From Aurantimonas sp. HBX-1 (GTDB lineage Bacteria > Pseudomonadota > Alphaproteobacteria > Rhizobiales > Rhizobiaceae), in contig NZ_CP090066.1 in assembly GCF_021391535.1 (NCBI RefSeq), forward strand, positions 1,873,501-1,937,500: DNA of 64,000 bases. The letters run 5' to 3'. Each line of letters opens with the position of its first letter. Within the stretch, counting starts at the first letter, position 1. The notes under the pieces are model-generated. The model was not told the DNA's origin. It searched no databases and worked only from the letters and a program-made list of their open reading frames with translations. This document shows, one piece after another, positions 10,727-19,519 of the stretch. The position numbers were made by a program, and so were the translations under genes.

Positions 10727-11039
10727 CGAGGCGGCCGGATCCTTCCGGCTGGACTCCGAGCACGGTCAAGGGGCGCCTCGCGGGCGCCCCTTTTCGTTTG
10801 ACAGCGGTGGAACGGGCGTGATTCGAATGGCGCCCGGACGCGTCGCCCGGCGTTCCGCACGCCGGTGGCAGGGGGTGCCGGAGTTGCCCGGAAACCCGTG
10901 GATAAGGTTGCGGAAACGCCGGTCTTGCCGGGCCGGCCGATGTGCCCGGGGTTGAAGAACATTTCGTGAAAGTATAGGCAGGTCCCATGTTCGATTGGCG
11001 CCCGATCTCCCCGTTTTCCTGCCCCGACGCGACGGCGCG
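10727..11039. other. glnA-parE intergenic region with candidate parE promoter and LexA-like box
   Basis: This 313-base stretch holds the glnA terminator on the left and a candidate parE control region on the right. TTGAAG (10952-10957) and TATAGG (10973-10978) could be -35/-10 elements (15-base spacer). Bases 10957-10971 read GAAC-ATTTCGT-GAAA, seven of the eight fixed bases of the LexA box GAAC-N7-GAAC. As at lexA in this window, the box begins at the last base of the -35 and fills the spacer. The 150 bases between show nothing recognisable. Confidence 0.5.
10768..10794 (+). terminator. intrinsic terminator after glnA
   Basis: Ten-base perfect stem (AAGGGGCGCC at 10768-10777 with GGCGCCCCTT at 10783-10792), a five-base loop and a run of four T, 41 bases after the glnA stop. 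Confidence 0.88.
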
Positions 11040-13064
11040 ATGAGCGACGACCTGTTCTCCGGCAATGCCGCGCGCCAGCCGGCGCTCCCCAAGGCTGCGA
11101 GCCGAGCCCGCCCCGCACCCGCCGCGGCGCCGCCTCAGGCCGACTACACGGCAGCCGATATCGAGGTTCTGGAGGGGCTCGAGCCGGTCCGCCGCCGCCC
11201 CGGCATGTATGTCGGCGGCACCGACGAGAAGGCGCTGCACCACCTCTTCGCCGAGGTCATCGACAATGCGATGGACGAGGCGACCGCCGGCCACGCCAAT
11301 TTCATCGAGGTCGCGCTGGAGGCGGACGGCACGCTTTCCGTCGCCGACAACGGCCGCGGCATCCCGATCGACCCGCATCCGAAATACAAGAACAAGTCGG
11401 CGCTCGAGGTCATCATGACCACGCTGCATGCCGGCGGGAAGTTCGACTCCAAGGTCTACGAGACTTCCGGCGGCCTGCACGGCGTCGGCGTCTCCGTCGT
11501 CAATGCGCTCTCGGAACATCTCGAGGTCGAGGTCGCCCGGAATAGGCGCCTCTACCGGCAGACCTATGCACGCGGTGTGGCCACCGGCCCGCTCGAGGAA
11601 GTGGGCGAGGTCCATAACCGGCGCGGCACCAAGGTGCGCTTCCGGCCGGACCCGCAGATCTTCGGCGCCGGCGCGCGCTTCCGGCCCGAGCGCCTCTACG
11701 CCATGGCGCGTTCCAAGGCCTATCTGTTCGGCGGCGTCGAAATCCGCTGGTCCTGTGACCTGGAACTGCTGACGCCGAACGGCGAGATCCCGCCGCGCGA
11801 CACCTTCCATTTTCCCGGCGGCTTGAAGGATTACCTCGACACGACGCTCGGCAAGGATCGGGTGACGTCGCAGATCTTCGCCGGCCGCACCGAAAAGCAG
11901 ACCGGCCACGGAGCGGTTGAATGGGCGGTCAGCTGGACGCCCGACGACGGCTTCGTCCGTTCCTACTGCAACACGATCCCGACCGGCGAAGGCGGCACTC
12001 ATGAGGCCGGCCTGCGTTCGGTGCTGCTGCGCGGGCTCAAGGCCTTCGCCGAAGTCTCCGGCAACAAGCGCGCCGCGGTGATCACCGGCGACGACGTGAT
12101 GCTGACCGCCGCCGCGATGCTCTCGGTGTTCATTCGCGAGCCGGAGTTCGTCGGCCAGACCAAGGACCGACTGGCGACGGCCGAGGCGCAGCGCATCGTC
12201 GAGCAGTCGATGCGCGACTCCTTCGATATCTGGCTCGCCTCCTCGCCGCAGGACGCCGCGCGGCTGATCGACTGGGTGGTCGAGCGCGCCGACGAACGGC
12301 TGCGCCGCCGCCAGGAAAAGGAAGTCAGCCGCAAGACCGCGACGCGCAAGCTGCGCCTGCCCGGCAAGCTCGCCGACTGCTCGCAGACCGGCGCGGCCGG
12401 GGCGGAACTGTTCATCGTCGAAGGCGACTCGGCCGGCGGCTCGGCCAAGCAGGCGCGCGACCGCAAGGTGCAGGCGATCCTGCCGCTGCGCGGCAAGATC
12501 CTCAACGTCGCCAGTGCGGGACGCGACAAGCTCGGCGCCAACCAGCAGCTGGCCGATCTCGTCCAGGCGCTCGGCTGCGGCACGCGGTCGAAATATCGCA
12601 GCGAAGATCTGCGCTACGAGCGCGTGATCATCATGACCGACGCCGACGTGGACGGGGCGCACATCGCCTCGCTGCTGATCACCTTCTTCTACCAGGAGAT
12701 CCCGGAGCTGGTCCGCAACGGCCACCTCTTCCTCGCCGTGCCGCCGCTCTACAAGCTGACGCAGGGCGGCAAGACGGTCTATGCGCGGGACGAGCGGGAC
12801 CGCGAGCGGATCGTCGAGAAGGAGTTCAAGGGCCGCGGCAAGGTCGAGGTCTCGCGCTTCAAGGGCCTGGGCGAGATGCTGCCGTCGCAGCTCAAGGAGA
12901 CCACCATGGACCCGCGCCGGCGCACGCTGCTGCAGGTCGTGGTCGACGAGACGCCGGAAGCCGGAACCGCCGGCGCCGTCGAGGCGCTGATGGGCAACAA
13001 GCCCGACGCGCGGTTCCGCTTCATCCAGGACCGCGCGGCCTTCGTCGAGGATCTGGACATCTGA
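11040..13064 (+). CDS. parE: DNA topoisomerase IV subunit B
   Basis: ATPase subunit that, with ParC, decatenates sister chromosomes. The 674-residue length and sequence favour ParE over GyrB (about 800). Visible are the GHKL ATPase motifs VIDNAMDEA, DNGRGIPI and GGLHGVGVSVVNAL, the TOPRIM block EGDSAGGSAKQARDRK, and the C-terminal RFKGLGEM. The phrase YVGGTDEKALHHL is ParE-like. The ATG at 11040 (MSDDLFSG) is preferred; an upstream non-ATG start would add 15 unconserved residues. A near-consensus LexA box lies 70 bases upstream. Confidence 0.95.
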   Translation: MSDDLFSGNAARQPALPKAASRARPAPAAAPPQADYTAADIEVLEGLEPVRRRPGMYVGGTDEKALHHLFAEVIDNAMDEATAGHANFIEVALEADGTLSVADNGRGIPIDPHPKYKNKSALEVIMTTLHAGGKFDSKVYETSGGLHGVGVSVVNALSEHLEVEVARNRRLYRQTYARGVATGPLEEVGEVHNRRGTKVRFRPDPQIFGAGARFRPERLYAMARSKAYLFGGVEIRWSCDLELLTPNGEIPPRDTFHFPGGLKDYLDTTLGKDRVTSQIFAGRTEKQTGHGAVEWAVSWTPDDGFVRSYCNTIPTGEGGTHEAGLRSVLLRGLKAFAEVSGNKRAAVITGDDVMLTAAAMLSVFIREPEFVGQTKDRLATAEAQRIVEQSMRDSFDIWLASSPQDAARLIDWVVERADERLRRRQEKEVSRKTATRKLRLPGKLADCSQTGAAGAELFIVEGDSAGGSAKQARDRKVQAILPLRGKILNVASAGRDKLGANQQLADLVQALGCGTRSKYRSEDLRYERVIIMTDADVDGAHIASLLITFFYQEIPELVRNGHLFLAVPPLYKLTQGGKTVYARDERDRERIVEKEFKGRGKVEVSRFKGLGEMLPSQLKETTMDPRRRTLLQVVVDETPEAGTAGAVEALMGNKPDARFRFIQDRAAFVEDLDI

Positions 13065-13110
13065 CGGCGCGCGGCCGAAAGCTGCGCGCATCGCCATCGG
13101 AGAATTGACC

Positions 13111-13680
13111 GTGACACGGATCTTGCCAGCCGCCGCAATGCTCGGCACCGCGCTGCTCATCGCCCTGCCCGCCTCGGGCCAGGAAAGCGGCCCGGCGATA
13201 GCGCCGGGCGCCGAGACGGCCAAACCGGCAGCAACGGTGGCGCCTGCGCCAGCGGAATCGACCGCACCAGCGTCGACCCCCGCCGCGACCGATCCCGCCG
13301 TGACCGCGGCGATCGACAGCCTGTCGCCGTTGGTCGAGGACGTCCAGGTGGTCGGCCCCTGGTCCGAGGGTGAGCGGCAGGGCGTCTGGCGCACGATCAT
13401 GGTGCAGTCGCCCGCCGACGAGACCGGCTACCACTTCTTCGTCCAGCAGCTCGAAGGCGCGGGGACGGACCATACCGTCCGCGCCTCGACCGAGATCACC
13501 GAGATCAACCAGATCGACGGCGCGATCGTCGGCTACCGGGCGGACGAGCCGAGCCCCGGCGCGCCGAGCGGCCTGACGCTGTTCTTCGACATCCTGCCGA
13601 CGGACGGCGAGATCGCCGAAACCTACGAACTGCATTTCGCGCCCGACACGCCCTACATGTTCGGGCCGGCCTCCAACTGA
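13111..13680 (+). CDS. exported protein of unknown function
   Basis: Not recognised. The predicted 189-residue product starts with a signal peptide (MTRILPAAAMLGTALLIALPASGQ; hydrophobic core residues 6-19, no lipobox cysteine), followed by an Ala/Pro/Thr-rich linker to about residue 60 and a compact C-terminal domain of about 120 residues containing WSEGERQGVWRTIMVQSP, then YHFFVQQLEG, and LTLFFDILPTDGEIAETYEL. The GTG at 13111 is favoured because GGAG lies 8 bases upstream; a TTG two codons earlier is the alternative. Probably periplasmic. It follows parE by 46 bases on the same strand, and its 3' end overlaps the convergent hydrolase gene by 28 bases. Confidence 0.75.
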   Translation: MTRILPAAAMLGTALLIALPASGQESGPAIAPGAETAKPAATVAPAPAESTAPASTPAATDPAVTAAIDSLSPLVEDVQVVGPWSEGERQGVWRTIMVQSPADETGYHFFVQQLEGAGTDHTVRASTEITEINQIDGAIVGYRADEPSPGAPSGLTLFFDILPTDGEIAETYELHFAPDTPYMFGPASN

Positions 13681-14393
13681 GCCGCCAAGGGCCGCGACCC
13701 GGCCAGCAGCGCGGCAAGCGCCTGCGTGACGAGATCCGGGGCTTCCATCGAGAGAAGGTGCCCGCCGGCCTCGACGGTCGTGAGCCGCGCCTTCGGGATG
13801 GCTGCCGCCATCTCGTGCGAGCAATCGGGCGGAATGATCTCGTCCGCCGTGCCGACAAGAACGTGCGTCGGCATCGCCAGGCCTGAGAGCGCTTGGCGCT
13901 GGTCCGGGCGGCCGATGATCGCCGCCTGCTGGCGCGCGAAGGTCTCGATGCCGATCACGCCCGCCATGGCGGCCACGCGATCGCGCTGCCCCTCGTCTTG
14001 GCGGGCCTGCGGTCCCAACAGGCGGGACGACAGCGCCTCTGCCACCGCGGCAATGCCCTTGTCACGCCCGAGCGCCACGAGACGGTGCCGCACCGCCGTC
14101 TGCTCCGCCGTGTCGGGCCGCGCACTGGTCGCCACCACCGCCAGACCGGCGACACGTTCCGGCGCTCGCCGCGCGACCTCCAGCGCCACATAGCCGCCCA
14201 TGGACAGGCCGCACAGCACGAAGCGCGGCGGCGCGCCGGCGAGCAGTCGCTCCGCCATCGCTGCGATGCTGTCGTCGCTCACCGTGTCCGCGACCATGAG
14301 GGCTTCCGGCGGGAACGCCGCGATCTGGTCGCGGAACAGGTCCGCCGTGCACAGCAGACCCGGAATCAGCACGATCGACGACGTATTCACCAT
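13653..14393 (-). CDS. alpha/beta-fold hydrolase
   Basis: Predicted serine hydrolase of 246 residues. The nucleophile elbow GLSMGG places Ser at about residue 64; DEIIP and the C-terminal EAGGHLLSMEAP supply the Asp and His of the triad. The oxyanion region is LIPGLLC. Closest in pattern to small esterases and enol-lactonase-like hydrolases, but the substrate is not predictable. ATG 14393 is preferred over 14426 because AGGGT precedes it at good spacing while the upstream ATG has no ribosome site. It is divergent from the RNA helicase gene. Confidence 0.88.
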   Translation of the reverse strand: MVNTSSIVLIPGLLCTADLFRDQIAAFPPEALMVADTVSDDSIAAMAERLLAGAPPRFVLCGLSMGGYVALEVARRAPERVAGLAVVATSARPDTAEQTAVRHRLVALGRDKGIAAVAEALSSRLLGPQARQDEGQRDRVAAMAGVIGIETFARQQAAIIGRPDQRQALSGLAMPTHVLVGTADEIIPPDCSHEMAAAIPKARLTTVEAGGHLLSMEAPDLVTQALAALLAGSRPLAAQLEAGPNM

Positions 14394-14532
14394 TTCTACC
14401 CTGTAATTCCGCTGTTTGCGCGCCATATGGGAGCTTGTGGTTGACTCGGAAAAGCTATCGCCCTACTGCCCCGCAGTAATGGGCCTTCGAAGTCGTAGAC
14501 CGTAACCCCATTATCCAAAGAGAACCTGACGC

Positions 14533-16077
14533 TTGAAACCATTTTCCGAACTCGGCCTCAGTGCCAAGGTTCTGGCCGCCGTCGAGGCTGCCGGATACAG
14601 CGAACCGACGCCGATCCAGGAACAGGCCATCCCGCACGCGCTGGAGCGCCGGGATATTCTGGGAATCGCGCAGACGGGAACCGGCAAGACGGCATCCTTC
14701 GTCCTGCCGATGCTGACGCTGCTCGAAAAGGGCCGCGCCCGGGCCCGCATGCCCCGCACCCTGATCATCGAACCGACGCGCGAGCTTGCCGCGCAGGTCG
14801 AGGAATCCTTCGTCCGCTACGGCCGCGACCAGAAGATCAACATTGCCCTCCTCATCGGGGGCATGTCCTTCGGTGACCAGGACAAGAAGATCGACCGCGG
14901 CGTCGACGTGCTGATCGCCACGCCCGGCCGCCTGCTCGACCATTTCGAGCGCGGCAAACTGCTGATGAACGCCGTTGAGATCCTCGTCATCGACGAGGCC
15001 GACCGGATGCTCGACATGGGCTTCATCCCGGACATCGAGCGGATCTGCAAGCTGCTGCCAGTGACACGCCAGACGCTGTTCTTCTCGGCCACGATGCCGC
15101 CGGAGATCACGCGGCTCACCGAGCAGTTCCTGCAGAACCCCGTCCGCGTCGAGGTTGCCAAGCCGGCATCGGCCGCCCTGACGGTGACGCAGCGGCTGGT
15201 CGCCTGCCAGAAGGTCGAGTCGGAGAAGCGCGAGGCGCTGCGCCGCGTGATCCGCGAAGAGACCGACCTGACCAACGCGATCATTTTCTGCAACCGCAAG
15301 CGCGACGTCGCAACGCTCTTCCGTTCGCTGGAGCGCCACGGCTTCTCCGCCGGCGCGCTGCATGGCGACATGGACCAGCGCTCGCGGACCGCGATGCTGC
15401 AGAGCTTCCGCGACAACAAGATTCAGCTGCTCGTCGCATCGGACGTCGCGGCCCGCGGCCTCGACATTCCTGCCGTCAGCCACGTCTTCAATTTCGACGT
15501 GCCGATCCATGCCGAAGACTATGTCCACCGCATCGGCCGAACCGGTCGCGCCGGCCGCTCGGGCAAGGCCTTCACGCTCGCCACCAAGGCGGACAAGAAG
15601 TATCTCGACGCGATCGAAAAGCTGATCGGCACCGAGATCGAATGGCAGGGCGCGCCTGCCGCGGCGCTGCCCGAAGAGCCGGCCGACGCTGCGCCGAGCC
15701 CGCGTCGCAGTTCGCGGCGCACCGATGCGTCGGGCGCCGGCCGCACCCGCGTGCGCAAGGAACGTCCGGCACGCACGCCCGAGGCGAGCGACGAGACGGC
15801 CGCGCCAGCCGTCGAGGCCGAAGCCCAGCCTGTCGTGGAGCCAGTGTCTGTCGTCAACGACGAGCCGGAAGTCCGTGCCGCCCGCCCGCCGCGCCGTGCG
15901 CGCAGCGAGAGTGCGCCGCGTCCGGCCCCCGTCGAGCGGACGACCGCCCCGACACCGCGCCCGGCCCCCATCGACCAGGGCCGCAGCCGCGGCGGCGACA
16001 ACGATGGCGGCAAGGCGCCGATCGGCTTTGGCGACGACATTCCGGCCTTCATGCTGATCGGCACCGGCGCAATCTAG
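14533..16077 (+). CDS. rhlE: DEAD-box ATP-dependent RNA helicase, RhlE-like
   Basis: RNA-unwinding ATPase, likely in ribosome assembly or RNA decay. The 514-residue protein has the motif series AQTGTGKT (residues 46-53), PTRELA, ATPGRL, DEAD (154-157), SAT, RGLDIP and HRIGRTGRAGR. Beyond about residue 375 is a low-complexity Ala/Pro/Arg/Glu tail of some 135 residues, ending IGFGDDIPAFMLIG. The frame begins at a TTG (14533); no in-frame ATG precedes the conserved MKPFSELGLSAKVLAA. RhlE is the best fit among paralogues. It ends in front of a bidirectional terminator shared with hflX. Confidence 0.92.
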   Translation: MKPFSELGLSAKVLAAVEAAGYSEPTPIQEQAIPHALERRDILGIAQTGTGKTASFVLPMLTLLEKGRARARMPRTLIIEPTRELAAQVEESFVRYGRDQKINIALLIGGMSFGDQDKKIDRGVDVLIATPGRLLDHFERGKLLMNAVEILVIDEADRMLDMGFIPDIERICKLLPVTRQTLFFSATMPPEITRLTEQFLQNPVRVEVAKPASAALTVTQRLVACQKVESEKREALRRVIREETDLTNAIIFCNRKRDVATLFRSLERHGFSAGALHGDMDQRSRTAMLQSFRDNKIQLLVASDVAARGLDIPAVSHVFNFDVPIHAEDYVHRIGRTGRAGRSGKAFTLATKADKKYLDAIEKLIGTEIEWQGAPAAALPEEPADAAPSPRRSSRRTDASGAGRTRVRKERPARTPEASDETAAPAVEAEAQPVVEPVSVVNDEPEVRAARPPRRARSESAPRPAPVERTTAPTPRPAPIDQGRSRGGDNDGGKAPIGFGDDIPAFMLIGTGAI

Positions 16078-16110
16078 GAGCCGCTGGTTCCAACGCATTG
16101 ATTTCGTACA

Positions 16111-16138
16111 AAAAAGCCGGCCCCGGGGCCGGCTTTTT
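16111..16138. terminator. bidirectional terminator between the RNA helicase gene and hflX
   Basis: A perfect 28-base palindrome (16111-16124 and 16125-16138) with a GC-rich core and A/T5 tracts at both edges, between convergent gene ends 33 and 29 bases away. Suitable to stop transcription from both sides. Confidence 0.93.
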
Positions 16139-16167
16139 GCTGTCGGTCGGTTGCCCCGCGCCGCTGA

Positions 16168-17556
16168 TCAGCGGATGGCGACGTCCGGCATCTGCTGGGT
16201 CATCCGGCGCAGTTCCGTCCGGCCCTGCGTGGTGATCTCGACGGTCAGCGAGACGGCACCATCCTCGCGGTCCTCGCGCCGGCTCACCGTGGCGTTCTGA
16301 TAGAGCCAGGGCAGCATGCCCATGCCGTCGGGGCCGACGTCGAGGGTCACCTCGCACAGCGTTCCGGCGATCCGCCGCTCGATATCGTCGAGAAGCGGCC
16401 CGATGCCGGTATTGGCAACGGCCGAGACGATTTGGGCCGCCCGCGGGTCGGGCAGGCCCTCGCGTACCGCTTCGATGTGGCTGAGCGACGCCTCGTCCAG
16501 GAGATCCGCCTTGTTCCAGATCTCGATCACATGCTCGCTGTCGTCGACATCGATCTCGAGGTCGCGCAGGATCTTCCGCACGTCCTCCGCCTGGGCGAGC
16601 GTGTCCGGATCCGCCATGTCGCGCACGTGCAGGACGAGGTCGGCCTCGATCACCTCCTCGAGCGTCGCGCGGAAGGCGGCGACGAGGTGTGTCGGGAGGT
16701 CGGACACGAAGCCCACCGTGTCGGAGAAGCGCACCTCGGTGCCATGCGGCAGCGTGGTGCGCCGCACGGTCGGATCGAGGGTGGCGAACAGCAGGTCCTG
16801 GACGAGCACGTCGGCGCCGGTCAGCCGGTTGAACAGCGTCGACTTGCCGGCATTGGTGTAGCCGACCAGCGCCACCACCGGGTGCGGCGCCTTCTTGCGC
16901 TTGGCCCGGTGCAGCTGACGGGTACGACGGACCGCCTCGAGATCCTTCTCGAGGCGCTTGATGCGCTCCTGCAGCTGGCGCCGGTCCGACTCGATCTGGG
17001 TCTCGCCGGGGCCGCCGAGGAAGCCGGCGCCGCCGCGCTGGCGCTCCAGATGGGTCCAGCTGCGCACGAGCCGGCCGCGCTGATAGTTGAGATGGGCGAG
17101 CTCGACCTGCAGCGTTCCTTCCTTGGTGCGGGCGCGCTGCCCGAAGATCTCGAGGATCAGCCCGGTGCGGTCCAGCACCTTGGCGTCGAGCTCGCGCTCG
17201 AGGTTGCGCTGCTGCACCGGGGTCAGCGGATGATCGAAGATGACGAGGCCGATCTCCTCCGCCGCCACCACCCCTTTGATCTCCTCCAGCTTGCCGGCGC
17301 CGATCAGCGTCGCAGGCCGCGGACGCGGCCCGGAGACGACGCCGCTGGCCTTGATGTCCAGGCCGATCGCGGCCGCCAGTCCCAGCGCCTCGGCAAGCCG
17401 GGCCTCGTCGCTGCGGCGCACGAGCTCGGCACCCGGCGCAATGCCGTCTTCCTTTGCCGTGAACTGCTTGAACACCGGCACGAACACGGCGGCGCGCGTC
17501 GCGACGCTCTCGTGCTCGATCGGGCCCTTGGGATGGTTTTCGCGGGGTTCGGTCAA
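16168..17556 (-). CDS. hflX: ribosome-associated GTPase HflX
   Basis: GTPase that binds 50S subunits and rescues stalled or heat-damaged ribosomes. The 462-residue protein has the HflX N-terminal domain (IFDHPLTPVQQRNLE, VLDRTGLILEIFGQRA), a coiled linker (GGPGETQIESDRR), and the G domain with P-loop GYTNAGKST (around 232-240), DTVGFV and NKAD. It begins with TTG at 17556 directly after the hfq stop, with no spacer, so it is probably translated by coupling to hfq. hfq-hflX is the usual proteobacterial pair. Confidence 0.95.
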   Translation of the reverse strand: MTEPRENHPKGPIEHESVATRAAVFVPVFKQFTAKEDGIAPGAELVRRSDEARLAEALGLAAAIGLDIKASGVVSGPRPRPATLIGAGKLEEIKGVVAAEEIGLVIFDHPLTPVQQRNLERELDAKVLDRTGLILEIFGQRARTKEGTLQVELAHLNYQRGRLVRSWTHLERQRGGAGFLGGPGETQIESDRRQLQERIKRLEKDLEAVRRTRQLHRAKRKKAPHPVVALVGYTNAGKSTLFNRLTGADVLVQDLLFATLDPTVRRTTLPHGTEVRFSDTVGFVSDLPTHLVAAFRATLEEVIEADLVLHVRDMADPDTLAQAEDVRKILRDLEIDVDDSEHVIEIWNKADLLDEASLSHIEAVREGLPDPRAAQIVSAVANTGIGPLLDDIERRIAGTLCEVTLDVGPDGMGMLPWLYQNATVSRREDREDGAVSLTVEITTQGRTELRRMTQQMPDVAIR

Positions 17557-17805
17557 TCAGTCGGTCCTGTCGTCGTCCCCGCCGTCGTGCATATGGACCG
17601 GCTGGGAGGGCATGATGGTGGAAATGGCGTGCTTGTAGACCAGCTGGGAATGGCCATCGCGGCGCAGCAGGACGCAGAAATTGTCGAAGGAGGTCACCAC
17701 GCCGGTCAGTTTGACGCCGTTGACCAGGAAGATGGTCAGCGAGATCTTCTGCTTGCGCACGGTGTTGAGGAAGAGGTCCTGGAGGTTTTGCGTCCGTTCC
17801 GGCAT
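17557..17805 (-). CDS. hfq: RNA chaperone Hfq
   Basis: Hexameric Sm-like chaperone that pairs small RNAs with mRNAs. The 82-residue sequence has Sm1 (FLVNGVKLTGVVTSFDNF) and Sm2 with the conserved YKHAISTIMP; the C-terminal tail is short and acidic (DGGDDDRTD), as in alphaproteobacteria. AAGGA lies 7 bases before the ATG. First gene of an hfq-hflX unit downstream of trkA, with a 198-base gap holding two hairpins. Confidence 0.98.
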   Translation of the reverse strand: MPERTQNLQDLFLNTVRKQKISLTIFLVNGVKLTGVVTSFDNFCVLLRRDGHSQLVYKHAISTIMPSQPVHMHDGGDDDRTD

Positions 17806-17928
17806 CGTTGGTTCCTTGTTCTGTTCTTATTGGCGATGCGATGCCGGCTGGCCCGGCTTGCTGCATCGCGCATGGTCCATCACCCGTCCTGCGGCAGCGC
17901 CGCCTGACGAGATTGCGTCCTGGTCATC

Positions 17929-17964
17929 CCGAGGAATAGAGCCCCTCGGATCTTTTCCCAAGAT
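17929..17964. repeat. two adjacent hairpins between trkA and hfq
   Basis: CCGAGG (17929-17934) pairs with CCTCGG (17944-17949), and the next bases ATCTT (17950-17954) pair with AAGAT (17960-17964). The flanking GTCATC before the first arm and ATC after it recall the palindromic element at 39846-39956, so this may be a degenerate relative. Function unknown; an mRNA leader structure is also possible. Confidence 0.4.
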
Positions 17965-17982
17965 GATCCGGCGACAAGCGTG

Positions 17983-18003
17983 AAAAAAACCGTTCCCCGG
18001 CTC
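17983..18003 (-). terminator. probable terminator after trkA
   Basis: Read on the minus strand, GAGCCG and CGGTTT form a six-base stem (with G-U pairs) around GGGAA and run into seven T, directly after the trkA stop codon. The stem is short, so efficiency is uncertain. Confidence 0.5.
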
Positions 18004-19380
18004 TTAGAAGAACTCCAGACTGACGCGGAACAGCTGTTCGACATGGCGGACGGCGCTCGCTGCCGCGAAGATTACCACCCTGTCCTTCGCCTTGATCTTT
18101 GTCTGTCCGTTGGGCCGGACATATTCGCCGTTGCGGTAGATCGCCCCGATCCGCAGGTTCTCCGGCAGATCCAGTTCGCGCAGCGGCTTGCCGACCAGCG
18201 GCGAGGTTTCCAGCGCTTCGGCCTCGATCACCTCGGCAAGGCCGTTCTGGATCGAATGGACGGCGCGGATACGGCCACGCCGCACATGCTGCAGTACCCG
18301 CGATATGGTGACGGAGCGCGGGTTTATGAAGGCGTCGATGCCCAGCGTCCGCGTGAAGCCCTGGTAGTCGGCGTTGTTCAGGAGCGTGAGATTGCCGCGG
18401 CAGCCAAGGCGCTTTGCCATGACGCTGGCGAGGATGTTGACCTTGTCGTCGTTGGTCAGCGCGACGAGCAGGTCGCTCTCGGAAATGTCGGCCTCGTCGA
18501 GGATGACCTGATCGAGGCCGCTGCCGTGAAGCACGATCGTCCGTTTCAGCTCGTCGGAGATCGTCACGGCGCGGTCGTGGTTCGCCTCGATCACCCGGAT
18601 CCGGGCGCCGAGATTGCGCTTCTCCATCTGCCTGGCGACGTAAAGACCGATATTGCCGCCGCCGACGATGACGATCCGCGCCGCCTCCGGCTCCTCGTGC
18701 CCGAACAGGCCGAGGGTCCGGCGCACCTGGGTGCGCTCGGCGACGACGTAGGCGACATCGCCCGGCACCATCTGGTCACCCGAACTCGGCACGAACAGCC
18801 CGTCGCCGCGCCAGATCCCGACCACCGTGGCGTTGAGGTCGGGGAACAGCTCGGTCAGCTGCTCGAGCGGGGTGTTGACCACAGGGCAGTCCTCGCGGCA
18901 CTCGATCGCCACCATGGCGATGGCGTCGTCCGAGAAGCGCACGGCGTCCATGGCACCCGGCAGCGCGATCCGCCGCAGCACCATCTCACCGACCTCCAGC
19001 TCCGGCGAGATGATCACGTCGATGGGCATGTTGTCCGTCGAGAACAGATCCTGCCAGTGCGGGCGCAGATAGCTCTGCGCCCGGATGCGCGCGATCTTGG
19101 TCGGCACGTTGAACAGCGAATGGGCGACCTGGCAGGCCACCATGTTGACCTCGTCGTGCAGCGTCACGGCGATGATCATGTCGGCCTGCTCGGCACCGGC
19201 CTCGGCCAGGACGTCCGGCTGGGCGCCATGGCCGACGAAGCCGCGGGCGTCGAGATTGTCCCGGATGGCCTGCACCAGCGACGGCGAGGTGTCGATCACC
19301 GAGACGTCGTTGCGCTCCGACGCGAGACGTTCGGCGATGCCGTAGCCGACCTGGCCAGCCCCGCAGATGACGACTTTCAT
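18004..19380 (-). CDS. trkA: Trk system potassium transport protein TrkA
   Basis: Peripheral NAD(H)-binding gating subunit of the TrkH/TrkG potassium channel. The 458-residue protein is the expected length, with two RCK units: the first opens with VVICGAGQVGYGIAERL (GxGxxG) and the second with IVIVGGGNIGLYVARQME near residue 230. ATG 19380 gives the canonical MKVVICGAG start; a TTG three codons earlier is the alternative. Lies directly after ntrX in the same orientation, as in other Rhizobiales. Confidence 0.97.
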   Translation of the reverse strand: MKVVICGAGQVGYGIAERLASERNDVSVIDTSPSLVQAIRDNLDARGFVGHGAQPDVLAEAGAEQADMIIAVTLHDEVNMVACQVAHSLFNVPTKIARIRAQSYLRPHWQDLFSTDNMPIDVIISPELEVGEMVLRRIALPGAMDAVRFSDDAIAMVAIECREDCPVVNTPLEQLTELFPDLNATVVGIWRGDGLFVPSSGDQMVPGDVAYVVAERTQVRRTLGLFGHEEPEAARIVIVGGGNIGLYVARQMEKRNLGARIRVIEANHDRAVTISDELKRTIVLHGSGLDQVILDEADISESDLLVALTNDDKVNILASVMAKRLGCRGNLTLLNNADYQGFTRTLGIDAFINPRSVTISRVLQHVRRGRIRAVHSIQNGLAEVIEAEALETSPLVGKPLRELDLPENLRIGAIYRNGEYVRPNGQTKIKAKDRVVIFAAASAVRHVEQLFRVSLEFF

Positions 19381-19519
19381 GCTCTGCAATCCTCAGCCGA
19401 CACGCCGGCGCACGCCGTTCCATATCGGCTTCCCGACGCCGGTGCAAAGCGGACGGCACACGCGGGCCGCAGCACCGGCATCGGGCGCTGCGGCGTCGCG
19501 GTCGCGGCGCGCCGCCGCC

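Noticed and set aside
10644..13400. A 918-codon frame antisense to parE
   Set aside because: Antisense to a certain gene with biased composition; it also runs through the glnA terminator.
14441..14469. Possible promoter TTGACT-N17-TACTGC before the RNA helicase gene
   Set aside because: The -35 is good but the -10 matches only two bases, so it is not annotated.
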